This document shows positions 26,110 to 35,337 of a stretch of 64,000 bases of DNA, piece after piece. This DNA is from Flavobacteriales bacterium (GTDB taxonomy: Bacteria; Bacteroidota; Bacteroidia; Flavobacteriales_G; JALEGO01), in NCBI GenBank assembly GCA_020628935.1, contig JAHDEG010000006.1, positions 124,001-188,000 on the forward strand. The letters run 5' to 3'. The notes beneath the pieces are model-generated. The model had not been told where the DNA came from. It saw only the letters and a list, made by a program, of their open reading frames with translations, and ran no database searches. Within the stretch, counting starts at the first letter, position 1, and the number at the start of each line of letters is the position of its first letter. The position numbers and the translations under genes are program-made.

Positions 26110-26991
26110 ATGGCACATAAAGCAGGTTTTGTAAGCATTATAGGAAAGCCAAATGTTGGAAAATCGACATTAATTAATGCTTTAATTGGTGAACGTTTAG
26201 CTATTACTAACCCAAAGGCTCAAACTACGAGACATCGTATAATGGGTTTTTTAAACGGGGAGGACTATCAAATTGTGTTTTCTGATACTCCAGGAATACT
26301 AGATGCTAAGTATGGTTTGCAAGAGAAAATGATGGATAAGGTTTTGGAAACATTTCACGACTCTGATGTTGTTTTGTTTGTAGTAGATAACGAACAAACA
26401 AAAATTGACAACGAAGAGATTAAAACCAAACTACTGCGACTAGAAATACCTATAATTTTACTCGTAAATAAAGCTGACCTTCTTAAAGAGGAAGAGGTTG
26501 AAGATTTAAGGCTTAAGTGGGCTAAAGAACTACCAAAGGCTGAGGTTAAGTTTATTTCTGCACTACACAAAGTGCATATTGACAAGCTGGTTGATAAAAT
26601 AAAAGAAACGCTACCTGAATCGCCCGCTTATTTTTCGAAGGAAGATTTTACCGATAAGCCCGAACGATTTTTTGTTTCTGAGATTGTTAGAAAACACTTG
26701 CTAACCCTTTACATGCAAGAAATACCATACTCTTGTGAAGTAATGGTGGAAGAGTTTAAAGAGGATGAAAGAATAATACGAATTAGAGCGATTATTTTTG
26801 TGGAACGCGATTCTCAGAAAGGAATTATAATTGGCAAGGGAGGAAGTCAGATTAAAAAGCTTGGAATTGAATCTAGAAAAGACCTAGAAGTGTTTTTTCA
26901 AAAGCAAATATTTTTGGATTTAACAGTGAAAGTTCAAAAAAATTGGAGAAACGATGATAAACTACTTAAGCAATTTGGATATTTGCAGTAA
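26110..26991 (+). CDS. era: GTPase Era
   Basis: Essential GTPase that binds the 3' end of 16S rRNA and helps assemble the 30S subunit. The 293-residue protein shows G1 GKPNVGKST at 12-20, the effector region NPKAQTTRHRI, G3 DTPG at 59-62, G4 NKAD near 118-121, and a C-terminal KH RNA-binding domain with GIIIGKGGSQIKKLG. The length is standard. It is a single gene on the plus strand, followed by RNA element copy B and then by der, a second ribosome-assembly GTPase. Confidence 0.98.
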   Translation: MAHKAGFVSIIGKPNVGKSTLINALIGERLAITNPKAQTTRHRIMGFLNGEDYQIVFSDTPGILDAKYGLQEKMMDKVLETFHDSDVVLFVVDNEQTKIDNEEIKTKLLRLEIPIILLVNKADLLKEEEVEDLRLKWAKELPKAEVKFISALHKVHIDKLVDKIKETLPESPAYFSKEDFTDKPERFFVSEIVRKHLLTLYMQEIPYSCEVMVEEFKEDERIIRIRAIIFVERDSQKGIIIGKGGSQIKKLGIESRKDLEVFFQKQIFLDLTVKVQKNWRNDDKLLKQFGYLQ

Positions 26992-26994
26992 TCT

Positions 26995-27136
26995 TGCCCC
27001 AGATAGCAGTGTAAAGCTATTTTGCTAGAATACTTGTTTAAGCATGAGTTTGATGAGCGACCAAAGGAAGCTACAGCAAAACATAGCGAAAACAGTTTTA
27101 TAGCTAAATACTTGAAACGAATAGCTGGATAAGGCA
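26995..27136 (+). ncRNA. Structured RNA element, copy B
   Basis: Non-coding spacer between era and der. It carries CCCCAGATAGCAGTG at 26997, GAGCGAC-nnnAnGAAGC at 27055-27071 (same block as in copy A), and a 3' end TTGAAACGAATAGCTGGAT near 27112. CCAG at 26999-27002 can pair with CTGG at 27125-27128, closing the element. GCTATTTTGCT at 27016-27026 can pair with AGCAAAACATAGC at 27075-27087 around a 2-base bulge. The layout matches a structured RNA I remember from Bacteroidota intergenic regions (possibly Rfam Flavo-1, unverified). Both copies are in plus orientation and follow a plus-strand gene. Confidence 0.65.
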
Positions 27137-27163
27137 CATAATTTTAATTCATAAACATATTAA

Positions 27164-28474
27164 ATGTCATTTATTGTTGCAGTTGTAGGAAGACCAAATG
27201 TTGGAAAATCTACTTTTTTTAATAGGCTTACAGAGAGTCAACAGGCGATTGTTGATCGTACAAGCGGTGTGACCAGAGATAGGCATTACGGAGAGACCAT
27301 TTGGGGAAATAAAACGTTTAGTATAATTGATACTGGAGGGTTTACAAGCGGAACCGAAGATGTTTTTCAGGGAGAAATTAACAAGCAAGTTAATATGGCT
27401 ATTGATGAGTGCGATATTATCGTGTTTATGGTGGATGTATCGACAGGAATTACTGATTATGATGAGCAGTTGGCGAATATTTTAAGACGCTCTTCTAAGC
27501 CGGTGATTTTAGTTGTTAACAAAGTTGATAATAGTAATAGAGTGTTGGAGGCTAATAATTTTTATTCGTTAGGTTTTAAAGAACTGTTCTCTATTTCTGC
27601 GGTTAATGGTTCGGGAACTGGTGAATTACTGGACAGGATTTCGGAATCCATACCAGAAAACCATACAGAACCCAACGATAGTGATTTACCTCGCTTTGCT
27701 ATTGTGGGAAAGCCCAATGTTGGAAAATCATCATTAACCAATACCTTACTTGGAAAAGATAGGTCTATTGTAACACCTGCTGCAGGCACAACAAGAGATT
27801 CTATTGATAAAACCTATAGTGCCTTTGGGTTTAATTTTGTTTTGGTAGATACTGCAGGACTTCGAAAAAAACCAAAGGTTACTGACGACTTAGAGTTTTA
27901 CTCGGTAATGAGAACGATCAGGTCTATTGAACGCTCTGATGTTTGTGTGCTCATGCTTGATGCTCAAGAGGGTATACAAGCCCAAGATGTTAACATTTTA
28001 AGCCTCATTCATAAAAACAATAAGGGTTTAGTTGTAGTGGTTAATAAGTGGGATTTGATTGAAAAAGACCATATGACATCACTAAAATACGAAGAGAAAA
28101 TTCGGGAGCGGGCCGCGCCTTTTACTGATTTCCCTATTGTGTTTACATCTGTACTTGAAAAACAGAGAATTCATAAGGTTTTAGAGGAAACTACTAGAGT
28201 TTACTCTAACCGAAAAAAAAGAGTGAGAACATCTACCATTAACGATGAACTATTACCTCTTTTAAAACACAACGGCCCACCTATTTATAAAGGCAAACAA
28301 ATCAATATTAAATACATTACTCAGCTACCTGGTGGTTATCCTTCTTTTGCGATTTTCTGTAATTTACCACAATATGTAAAAGATGCTTACAAGAGATATG
28401 TAGAAAACAGAATACGCGAAATGTTTGATTTTAACGGTGTTCCTATTAAAATATATTTTAGAAAATCAAGCTAA
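27164..28474 (+). CDS. der: GTPase Der (EngA)
   Basis: Essential double GTPase for maturation of the 50S ribosomal subunit. The 436-residue protein has two G domains in tandem: the first with GRPNVGKST at 9-17, DTGG and NKVD, the second with GKPNVGKSS near 183-191, DTAG and NKWD. They are followed by the KH-like C-terminal domain ([23 protein letters not shown]). The length is standard. The polyprenyl-phosphate glycosyltransferase gene begins 5 bases after the stop and may be co-transcribed. Confidence 0.98.
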   Translation: MSFIVAVVGRPNVGKSTFFNRLTESQQAIVDRTSGVTRDRHYGETIWGNKTFSIIDTGGFTSGTEDVFQGEINKQVNMAIDECDIIVFMVDVSTGITDYDEQLANILRRSSKPVILVVNKVDNSNRVLEANNFYSLGFKELFSISAVNGSGTGELLDRISESIPENHTEPNDSDLPRFAIVGKPNVGKSSLTNTLLGKDRSIVTPAAGTTRDSIDKTYSAFGFNFVLVDTAGLRKKPKVTDDLEFYSVMRTIRSIERSDVCVLMLDAQEGIQAQDVNILSLIHKNNKGLVVVVNKWDLIEKDHMTSLKYEEKIRERAAPFTDFPIVFTSVLEKQRIHKVLEETTRVYSNRKKRVRTSTINDELLPLLKHNGPPIYKGKQINIKYITQLPGGYPSFAIFCNLPQYVKDAYKRYVENRIREMFDFNGVPIKIYFRKSS

Positions 28475-28479
28475 GATAA

Positions 28480-29403
28480 ATGATGATATCTGTTATAATA
28501 CCTGTTTTTAATGAGTTGCAAAACTTAAATGAGTTAATTACTCGTTTAACGCAATCCATTAACAAAATAGGGTTAACAGATAGTTCTGAAATACTGTTTA
28601 TTGATGATAATAGTACTGACGGTACTTACGAATATCTTTCTGAAAGATCTCAAAAAAACAATCAAATAAAGGTTTTAGGTTTTACTAGAAATTTTGGGCA
28701 TCAAACTGCCCTTTATGCGGGTTTAGAACATTGTAAAGGTGATTTCGCTGTAATTATGGATGGTGATTTGCAAGACCCTCCCGAATTAATTGAACAATTA
28801 TATTCACATTATAAGAGTGGCTACAAGGTTGTAAATGCCAAGCGAACAAAAAGAAAAGGGGAAACCTTTCTTAAGAAAACTACTGCCGTTATTTTTTATA
28901 GGTTTTTAAAAAAAACTACCTCTTTTGATATTCCTGTTGATACAGGCGATTTTAGATTGATTGATCGCTCTGTAATTGAGCATTTAAAAAATATGTCTGA
29001 GCAAAATAAATACATCAGAGGACAAATTGCTTGGTTGGGTTTAAAAACTACGGAAGTTGAATACGTAAGAGAAGAACGAAAATACGGAAAAACATCCTTC
29101 TCTTACTCAAAAATGTTTCGGTTTGCAATGGATGGTATTACTTCTTTTTCAGATGTACCCATTAGATTAGTAACTTTTTTAGGCTTGTTCTTCTTTGGGG
29201 TTTCTGCACTTATTATCTTTTATGCTTTGTACTCTTATTTTTACCTTGAACGTTACATAACCGGTTGGACATCTCTAATTATAAGCACCATGTTTATTGG
29301 TGGAATTCAATTATTGTGTATTGGAATAATTGGGCAGTATATCTCTAGAATGGATAAAAATTTAAGAAAAAGACCTTTTTATGTTTTGAAGAATAATGAT
29401 TAA
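28480..29403 (+). CDS. Family 2 glycosyltransferase, polyprenyl-phosphate type (GtrB/ArnC-like)
   Basis: Membrane-anchored transferase that probably moves a sugar from a nucleotide donor to undecaprenyl phosphate. The 307-residue protein has the GT-A core at 1-220 with SVIIPVFNELQNL, FIDDNSTDGTYEYL, VIMDGDLQDPPELI (donor/metal-binding DGD), and RGQIAWLG, then two membrane helices at about 230-255 and 264-288. This is the layout of DPM1-like, GtrB and ArnC enzymes. The sugar-phosphate lipid could feed the GT-C enzyme encoded at 30186. The gene is tail-to-tail with another GT2 gene, with the last 4 bases shared. Confidence 0.92.
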   Translation: MMISVIIPVFNELQNLNELITRLTQSINKIGLTDSSEILFIDDNSTDGTYEYLSERSQKNNQIKVLGFTRNFGHQTALYAGLEHCKGDFAVIMDGDLQDPPELIEQLYSHYKSGYKVVNAKRTKRKGETFLKKTTAVIFYRFLKKTTSFDIPVDTGDFRLIDRSVIEHLKNMSEQNKYIRGQIAWLGLKTTEVEYVREERKYGKTSFSYSKMFRFAMDGITSFSDVPIRLVTFLGLFFFGVSALIIFYALYSYFYLERYITGWTSLIISTMFIGGIQLLCIGIIGQYISRMDKNLRKRPFYVLKNND

Positions 29404-30125
29404 TTATAATGTCTGTATATTCTAAATAATTCGTAAGGAACTTTTATTATATCGTTTAGTTTTATTTTTGAACCCCCTACCTCTTGCCATTTTTTTAGTG
29501 GATATTCCTCAATTTGTTCTAAAGCTGCTTTTTCTCCGTACAAATTTTTATAACGTAACAAAATCTCAACATCAAACAACCATTTGCTTATAAATGGTTG
29601 TTCGAAAAGAGACTTAACAACAGTAGCATCAAAAACTTTCGCACCACATTGTGAGTCATAAACAGGTAGTTGTGTTACTATTCCTATTCCGGTAGCAATT
29701 ATTCTGCCTCCATAGTGCCGAATTCCATTCCGGTCAATTTTAGCGCCCATTCTTTTTATTCGGGAGCCGAAAACCACAGGTACATCTTCAACATGTTTGG
29801 CCATTGCTATTAATTCCTCTAGATCAGTTGATAAATCTGCGTCTAAAAATCCTACTTTTTCAAAGCCAAGATCTAATGCATGTAACATGCCCTCTCTAAC
29901 AGCATTGGCCTTTCCTTTATTTACTTCTAGATTGATAAAACTAACGTTTTCAAAATAGCTTGAAAGTGCTTTAAGAATTTCTAATGTATTATCCGTACTT
30001 CCATCGTTTACAAAAAAAACTGTAACTCCTAAGTTGTTTTTCGAAAAGGCTGAAAAAACTTCTATGTTTAGTCTTTCTCCCTCATTGAAACAGGGGACAA
30101 CTATCGCTAAATTTTTTTTATACAT
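29400..30125 (-). CDS. Family 2 glycosyltransferase, dolichyl-phosphate glucosyltransferase-like
   Basis: A 241-residue GT-A glycosyltransferase without a C-terminal membrane anchor. It shows LAIVVPCFNEGERLNIEVF, FFVNDGSTDNTLEIL, VGFLDADLSTDLEELI (DxD equivalent), FGSRIKRMG and DSQCGAKVFDA, the pattern of the ALG5-like branch that makes polyprenyl-phosphate glucose. The acceptor is therefore probably a lipid phosphate, but this is inference. It is divergent from the GT-C/TPR gene and convergent with the GtrB-like gene, so three glycosylation genes stand together here between housekeeping genes. Confidence 0.9.
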   Translation of the reverse strand: MYKKNLAIVVPCFNEGERLNIEVFSAFSKNNLGVTVFFVNDGSTDNTLEILKALSSYFENVSFINLEVNKGKANAVREGMLHALDLGFEKVGFLDADLSTDLEELIAMAKHVEDVPVVFGSRIKRMGAKIDRNGIRHYGGRIIATGIGIVTQLPVYDSQCGAKVFDATVVKSLFEQPFISKWLFDVEILLRYKNLYGEKAALEQIEEYPLKKWQEVGGSKIKLNDIIKVPYELFRIYRHYN

Positions 30126-30185
30126 TTGATTTCAAAATAATTACGCCACTCAATATTAAAGTAATTTATTGTTTAAAACAGTTTT

Positions 30186-32243
30186 ATGTTGAAAAAAGCA
30201 TTTTTATCACTAATAATTGTACTTCCCGTTCTAATGGTTTTTATGTCCTTGGACTATTCATCTTCTGGAGATGAAAACATCCAAATTAGACAAGCGAAAA
30301 ACGTTCTAGAATATTTTTACTCGGGAGGAGAAAAAGATGCAGCATTAAAACCAAGAGGAAATAATCCAGATCATTTTTATGGGTCCTCCTTTGATGTCAT
30401 TACTCAAGCAGGCATAAGGCTTTTAAACGTGGAAGATTACTACCTTTTTAGGCATGTATTGAACGCTATAACAGGTGCTATAATAATAGTATTCATAGGT
30501 CTTTTTGGAAGACTCCTAAAAGACAATACAACTGGTATAATCGCTATGATACTAGCTTTTTTAAGCCCTCGGTTATTAGGTCATTCATTTAATAACCCAA
30601 AAGATATACCATTTGCGCTTGGTATTATTATGTCACTCTATTTTATGGCTAAATGGTTGTTAAACTTTAAAGACATAAGCAAAAAAGACATTCTGTTTTT
30701 GATTTTATCTATAGCTTTTACCAACAGCATACGAATAGGTGGAATGTTATTGTACGGCTACCTTGGGTTATTCTTAGCTGTAAAAGTTTTAACGACTAGT
30801 GGGCTAAAAAATATTTTTCAATATAAAAAGCAAATTATTACCGCAATAATTGTTGTTGTTTCTAGTTATTTTTTAGGTCTAATACTTTGGCCATTTGGGT
30901 TAGTTAACCCGCTGAAAAATCCTTTTGAAGCACTAGCTGGCTTTGAAAAATTTGCAATTGGAATAAGCCAGTTGTTTGAAGGAAACTATGTTGATTCTAA
31001 AAGCTTACCTAAACATTATCTCACAAAATATATTTTAATAACAACTCCTGTTTTAATTCTCTTAGGATTTATTGTTTTTTTATTTAAACAAGTAACTGAT
31101 AAAACCTGGCGAAACAACATAGCGCATTATTTGCTCTTGTTTTCCATCGTTTTTCCACTGGCATATATTGTATACAAAAACTCCAATGTTTACGGAGGAT
31201 GGAGACAGGTTTTGTTTGTTTATCCACCCATTGTGGTTTTAAGTTCACTAGGTATAAGAAGCTTGTTTTCAATTGTGCAAAAAAAGTTTGAAAACCTAAA
31301 ATGGTTGCCTTGGGCAGCGCTTTCCATCCTACTAATACATCCAATCAAGCATATAATAAAAAACCACCCTTACGAGTATATATACTTTAATGAGGCCTTT
31401 GGTGGAGTTGAAAATGCCTATGCTGAATATGAACTTGATTATTATTATCACTCAACTAGAGAAGGAGCTTTATGGTTGAAAAATCATATTAAATCCACTA
31501 TTAATGAGAATGATACTATACAAACAATGTCTAATCACAGTGATTACAATTACTACTTAAAAGATGATCCTCAAATAAGAACAGGCTACTCTCGGTATTA
31601 CGATAGATATCAACATGATTGGGAATATTATGTCAGCATTAATAATTATATAAATCCCCACCAACTAAAATATAATCACTGGCCACCAAAAGGCACCATT
31701 CACACCATTGATGTTGATGGTAAACCAATTTGTGCGATTATAAAGAGACCTTCTAAAAACGATTATGAAGGATACAAAATGCTCAAAAAAAACAAGTTTA
31801 ATTTAGCGTTACCTTACTTTTTAGATTATTTGAAAGTTGATCCAACAAATTGTTCTGTACTAGCGGCAACAGCAAATGCTTGCATTGGGTTAGGAAGAAA
31901 CGATGAAGCAATAAAGTACGCTAAAACATCATTAAAATACTATAAAAATTATCCTACTGGTTTAGATATGCTAGGAAGAGCCTATTTGAATAAAAGACAA
32001 TTTGACAACGCTATTAGCACTTACAACACGTTGGCCAAAAGTAAACCAAATTATTTTTTAGCTTACTACTTTCAATCTATCTGTTATTTCAATAAAAAAG
32101 ATTACAAAACAGCACTACAAAAAGCTCAATTATGTCTTAGATATAAAGGTGATTTTAAACCCATGTTTAAAGTTGTGGGACAAATAAAAGAAGCACAAGG
32201 AGATATTAAAGGTGCACAACAGTTCTATGCTAAAGCTAAATAA
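30186..32243 (+). CDS. GT-C/GT39-like membrane glycosyltransferase fused to TPR repeats
   Basis: A 685-residue protein. Residues about 1-400 form roughly ten membrane helices. The first periplasmic loop carries GDENIQIRQAKNVLEYFYSGG, with the Asp/Glu that is catalytic in GT-C enzymes such as PMT and ArnT, and later DHFYGSSFDVI and FNNPKDIPFALGI. Residues about 410-530 are a soluble domain. The C-terminal part from about 540 is a TPR array (PYFLDYLKVDPTNCSVLAAT, AIKYAKTSLKYYKNYPTGLD, AISTYNTLAKSKPNYFLAYY). The lipid-linked sugar donor could come from the two GT2 enzymes next door. The acceptor is unknown. The TPR fusion is described in the findings. Confidence 0.85.
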   Translation: MLKKAFLSLIIVLPVLMVFMSLDYSSSGDENIQIRQAKNVLEYFYSGGEKDAALKPRGNNPDHFYGSSFDVITQAGIRLLNVEDYYLFRHVLNAITGAIIIVFIGLFGRLLKDNTTGIIAMILAFLSPRLLGHSFNNPKDIPFALGIIMSLYFMAKWLLNFKDISKKDILFLILSIAFTNSIRIGGMLLYGYLGLFLAVKVLTTSGLKNIFQYKKQIITAIIVVVSSYFLGLILWPFGLVNPLKNPFEALAGFEKFAIGISQLFEGNYVDSKSLPKHYLTKYILITTPVLILLGFIVFLFKQVTDKTWRNNIAHYLLLFSIVFPLAYIVYKNSNVYGGWRQVLFVYPPIVVLSSLGIRSLFSIVQKKFENLKWLPWAALSILLIHPIKHIIKNHPYEYIYFNEAFGGVENAYAEYELDYYYHSTREGALWLKNHIKSTINENDTIQTMSNHSDYNYYLKDDPQIRTGYSRYYDRYQHDWEYYVSINNYINPHQLKYNHWPPKGTIHTIDVDGKPICAIIKRPSKNDYEGYKMLKKNKFNLALPYFLDYLKVDPTNCSVLAATANACIGLGRNDEAIKYAKTSLKYYKNYPTGLDMLGRAYLNKRQFDNAISTYNTLAKSKPNYFLAYYFQSICYFNKKDYKTALQKAQLCLRYKGDFKPMFKVVGQIKEAQGDIKGAQQFYAKAK

Positions 32244-32298
32244 TAAATTTACTGTATATAACTTTTAGGAGCTAGTACAATATTTGTATTTTTAGAGC

Positions 32299-33267
32299 AT
32301 GTCTAGAGTTTTAACAGGAGTTCAGAGTACTGGAAACCCACACTTAGGTAATGTTTTAGGGGCCATTCTACCAGCAATTGAAATGGCTAACCAAGGCAAT
32401 AATGAAGCTTTATTTTTTATAGCCAATCTACATACGTTTACAACTTTAAAAGATGCCGAAAAAATAAAACAAAACACTTATTCAACTGCTGCTGCATGGC
32501 TTGCATTGGGTTTTGATCATAAAAAACATGTTTTTTATCGTCAATCAGATATACCTCAGGTGTGTGAGTTAACCTGGTATTTAAGTTGTTTTACACCATT
32601 TCCAATGTTGGCAAATGCGCACTCTTTTAAAGATAAATCAGATCGTTTGTCAGATGTTAATGCAGGCTTATTTACCTATCCGGTTTTAATGGCGGCAGAT
32701 ATTTTATTGTACGATGCAGAAATAGTTCCGGTAGGAAAAGATCAAAAGCAACACCTAGAAATAACTAGAGACATCGCAACTGGTTTTAACAATACATATG
32801 GAGGAACATTGATTGTTCCTGAATCTAAAATAAGAGAAGATGTAATGCTTATACCAGGTACAGATGGTAAAAAAATGAGTAAATCGTATCAAAATGTTAT
32901 CGATATATTTTTACCAGAAAAGCAGTTAAAAAAACAAGTAATGAGTGTTATTACAGATAGTACTCCGCTTGAAGAACCTAAAAACCCAGAAACATGTAAT
33001 GTATTTGCTATTTATAAATTGTTGGCAACTACAGAACAAACACAAGCACTTGAAGCTAAATATAAGGTGGGAAACTTTGGTTATGGTCATGCTAAAAAAG
33101 AGTTATTACAACTTATTTTAGATACATTCAGTGAAGCAAGAAAAAACTATAATTACTGGATGGAAAACACAGATAAATTAGAAGATATTTTACAAGAAGG
33201 AGCAAAAAAAGCAAAAGAAATTGCTTTGCCGGTTTTGAGTAGAGTTCGTGAAAAAATGGGATTATAA
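32299..33267 (+). CDS. trpS: Tryptophan--tRNA ligase
   Basis: Class I aminoacyl-tRNA synthetase that charges tRNA-Trp. The 322-residue protein has the HIGH-type signature in TGNPHLGNVLGAI at about residues 12-24, the tryptophan pocket region YPVLMAADILLYDAEIVPVGKDQKQHLE, and the KMSKS loop in GKKMSKSYQN near residue 193. The length is typical of bacterial TrpRS. paaZ begins 3 bases after its stop. kynU, a tryptophan-degradation gene, lies just beyond on the other strand, but no shared regulation is visible. Confidence 0.97.
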   Translation: MSRVLTGVQSTGNPHLGNVLGAILPAIEMANQGNNEALFFIANLHTFTTLKDAEKIKQNTYSTAAAWLALGFDHKKHVFYRQSDIPQVCELTWYLSCFTPFPMLANAHSFKDKSDRLSDVNAGLFTYPVLMAADILLYDAEIVPVGKDQKQHLEITRDIATGFNNTYGGTLIVPESKIREDVMLIPGTDGKKMSKSYQNVIDIFLPEKQLKKQVMSVITDSTPLEEPKNPETCNVFAIYKLLATTEQTQALEAKYKVGNFGYGHAKKELLQLILDTFSEARKNYNYWMENTDKLEDILQEGAKKAKEIALPVLSRVREKMGL

Positions 33268-33270
33268 ATC

Positions 33271-35319
33271 ATGAAGTTAGATAATTACGTATTAGGAAAA
33301 TGGATTTCGGGAGATGGCAATGGCCAGGCTCTTTATAATTCGGTGTCGGGTAAACAAATTGCAACTGCTACTACAAGTGGTTTAGATTTTGGTGATATTT
33401 TACAATATGGGCGTAAGCAAGGTGGGCCAGCACTAAGAAAAATGACTTTTCACGAACGTGGAAGGATGCTTAAGGCATTAGCACTGTATTTACACAGTAA
33501 AAAAGAAGAGTTTTACCCATTAAGTTATGCTACAGGAGCAACACGAGTTGATTCTTGGATTGATATTGAAGGGGGTATAGGAAACCTTTTTGCTTATGCA
33601 AGCCTTAGAAAACAGTTTCCGAACGAAACTTATTATGTAGATGGAGAAGCTGCTTCTTTATCAAAGGGTGGGAGTTTTATTGGTCATCATATAATGGTAC
33701 CTAAAGAAGGTATTGCTGTTCATATTAATGCATACAACTTTCCTATTTGGGGGATGTTAGAAAAAATAGCTGTAAACATTTTAGCGGGTGTTCCTGCGCT
33801 TGTTAAGCCAGCTACGGTGACATCCTTCCTAACCGAAAAAATGGTCAAAGAAATTATTGCTTCTAATATTTTACCTGAAGGATCTTTACAATTAATTTGT
33901 GGTTCTGCAAGAGGTGTTTTAGATCATGTAACCTCACAAGATGTAGTTACTTTCACGGGTTCTGCTAGTACAGGAATGGCACTAAAAGCACATGACCGTG
34001 TAATTAAAGAAGCGGTTCCTTTTAATATGGAAGCAGATTCATTAAACAGTTCTGTGCTTGGTTTAGATGCGAAACCCGGAACCTCAGAGTTTGACCTTTT
34101 CATAAAAGAAGTAACCAAAGAAATAACTGTTAAGTGTGGACAAAAATGTACAGCAATTAGACGAATACTCGTGCCAGAAAATCTTTTAGAAGATGTTCAA
34201 ATTGCATTGGGTAAACGTTTAGAAAAAACAGTAATTGGCAACCCAGAAACAGAAGGGGTTCGAATGGGGGCTTTGGCAGGAAAATCACAATTAGAGGATG
34301 TAAAAGTAAAAATTCAAGAGCTGCTTAAAGCCTCTGAAATTGTTTACGGTACCCTAGATCTAGTTAATGTGAAAGGTGCTGATGCCAATAAAGGTTCTTT
34401 CATGTCTCCGGTCCTACTTAGAAACGATGATCCTTTCAATAAAACAGAAACACATACAGTTGAAGCATTCGGACCAGTAAGTACCTTAATCCCTTATTCT
34501 ACAACTGAAGAGGCGGTAGAAATAACTAAAATGGGTAAAGGCTCACTTTGTTGCTCTATTGTAACCAATGATAAAAAAATCGCAAGAGACTTTGTCTTAA
34601 ATGCTGCAACACATCACGGCCGTATTTTAGTATTGAATGAAGAATGTGCTAAAGAAAGTACAGGTCATGGCTCCCCAATGCCAATGCTTGTTCATGGCGG
34701 ACCAGGTAGAGCTGGTGGTGGTGAAGAAATGGGAGGAAAAAGAGGCGTAATGCATTATTTACAACGTACCGCTGTTCAAGGTTCTCCTACCATGATGACA
34801 GCCGTAACTAATGTTTTCCAGTATGGAGCTGAACAACCAGAACCAGTAAAACATCCTTTCCAAAAACACTTTGAAGAATTAAATGTAGGTGAAACTTATA
34901 TTACACACAAGCATACGGTAACCGATGCAGATATTGTAAACTTTGCTAATGTTAGTGGGGATAATTTTTATGCTCATGTTGATGCAACTTCTTTAGACGG
35001 AACTATTTTTGAAGGAAAAGTTGCTCATGGTTACTACATATTATCTAAAGCAGCTGGTATGTTTGTTGACCCAAGAAAAGGACCTGTTTTATTAAACTAT
35101 GGTTTAGATGAAGCTCGTTTTACCAAACCTGTATACCCTGGAATGACAATTGGGGTTAAACTAACGGTTAAGGAAAAAGTAGATCAAGAAAAAAGATCTG
35201 AAGACGATATTGCTAAAGGTATTGTTAAATTTATGGTGGATGTTTATGATGAAACCGGAGAAACCGTAGCTTTAGCAACCATATTAACTATGGTTAAAAA
35301 AATAGATCAAAGTAGTTAA
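33271..35319 (+). CDS. paaZ: PaaZ: oxepin-CoA hydrolase / semialdehyde dehydrogenase
   Basis: Bifunctional enzyme of aerobic phenylacetate degradation: it opens the oxepin-CoA ring and oxidises the resulting semialdehyde with NADP. The 682-residue protein has an N-terminal aldehyde dehydrogenase domain (about 1-520) with NAYNFPIWGMLEKIAVNILAG, the cofactor loop VTFTGSASTG and the catalytic cysteine in VKCGQKCTAIRR near residue 292. The C-terminal MaoC-like hydratase domain (about 530-680) has DADIVNFANVSGDNFYAHVD and EGKVAHGYYILS. Both domains look complete. None of the other paa genes is in the window, so the gene is an orphan here. The 3' end forms a hairpin with kynU. Confidence 0.95.
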   Translation: MKLDNYVLGKWISGDGNGQALYNSVSGKQIATATTSGLDFGDILQYGRKQGGPALRKMTFHERGRMLKALALYLHSKKEEFYPLSYATGATRVDSWIDIEGGIGNLFAYASLRKQFPNETYYVDGEAASLSKGGSFIGHHIMVPKEGIAVHINAYNFPIWGMLEKIAVNILAGVPALVKPATVTSFLTEKMVKEIIASNILPEGSLQLICGSARGVLDHVTSQDVVTFTGSASTGMALKAHDRVIKEAVPFNMEADSLNSSVLGLDAKPGTSEFDLFIKEVTKEITVKCGQKCTAIRRILVPENLLEDVQIALGKRLEKTVIGNPETEGVRMGALAGKSQLEDVKVKIQELLKASEIVYGTLDLVNVKGADANKGSFMSPVLLRNDDPFNKTETHTVEAFGPVSTLIPYSTTEEAVEITKMGKGSLCCSIVTNDKKIARDFVLNAATHHGRILVLNEECAKESTGHGSPMPMLVHGGPGRAGGGEEMGGKRGVMHYLQRTAVQGSPTMMTAVTNVFQYGAEQPEPVKHPFQKHFEELNVGETYITHKHTVTDADIVNFANVSGDNFYAHVDATSLDGTIFEGKVAHGYYILSKAAGMFVDPRKGPVLLNYGLDEARFTKPVYPGMTIGVKLTVKEKVDQEKRSEDDIAKGIVKFMVDVYDETGETVALATILTMVKKIDQSS

Positions 35320-35337
35320 AACCCTACTTTGATCTAT
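35291..35337 (-). terminator. Terminator of kynU made from the coding ends of paaZ and kynU
   Basis: A perfect 14-bp stem is formed by 35302-35315 (ATAGATCAAAGTAG) and 35324-35337 (CTACTTTGATCTAT), with an 8-base loop that contains the paaZ stop codon. Read on the minus strand, the stem is followed by six Ts (35301-35296), so it is a good rho-independent terminator for kynU. On the plus strand no T tract follows. Confidence 0.88.
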
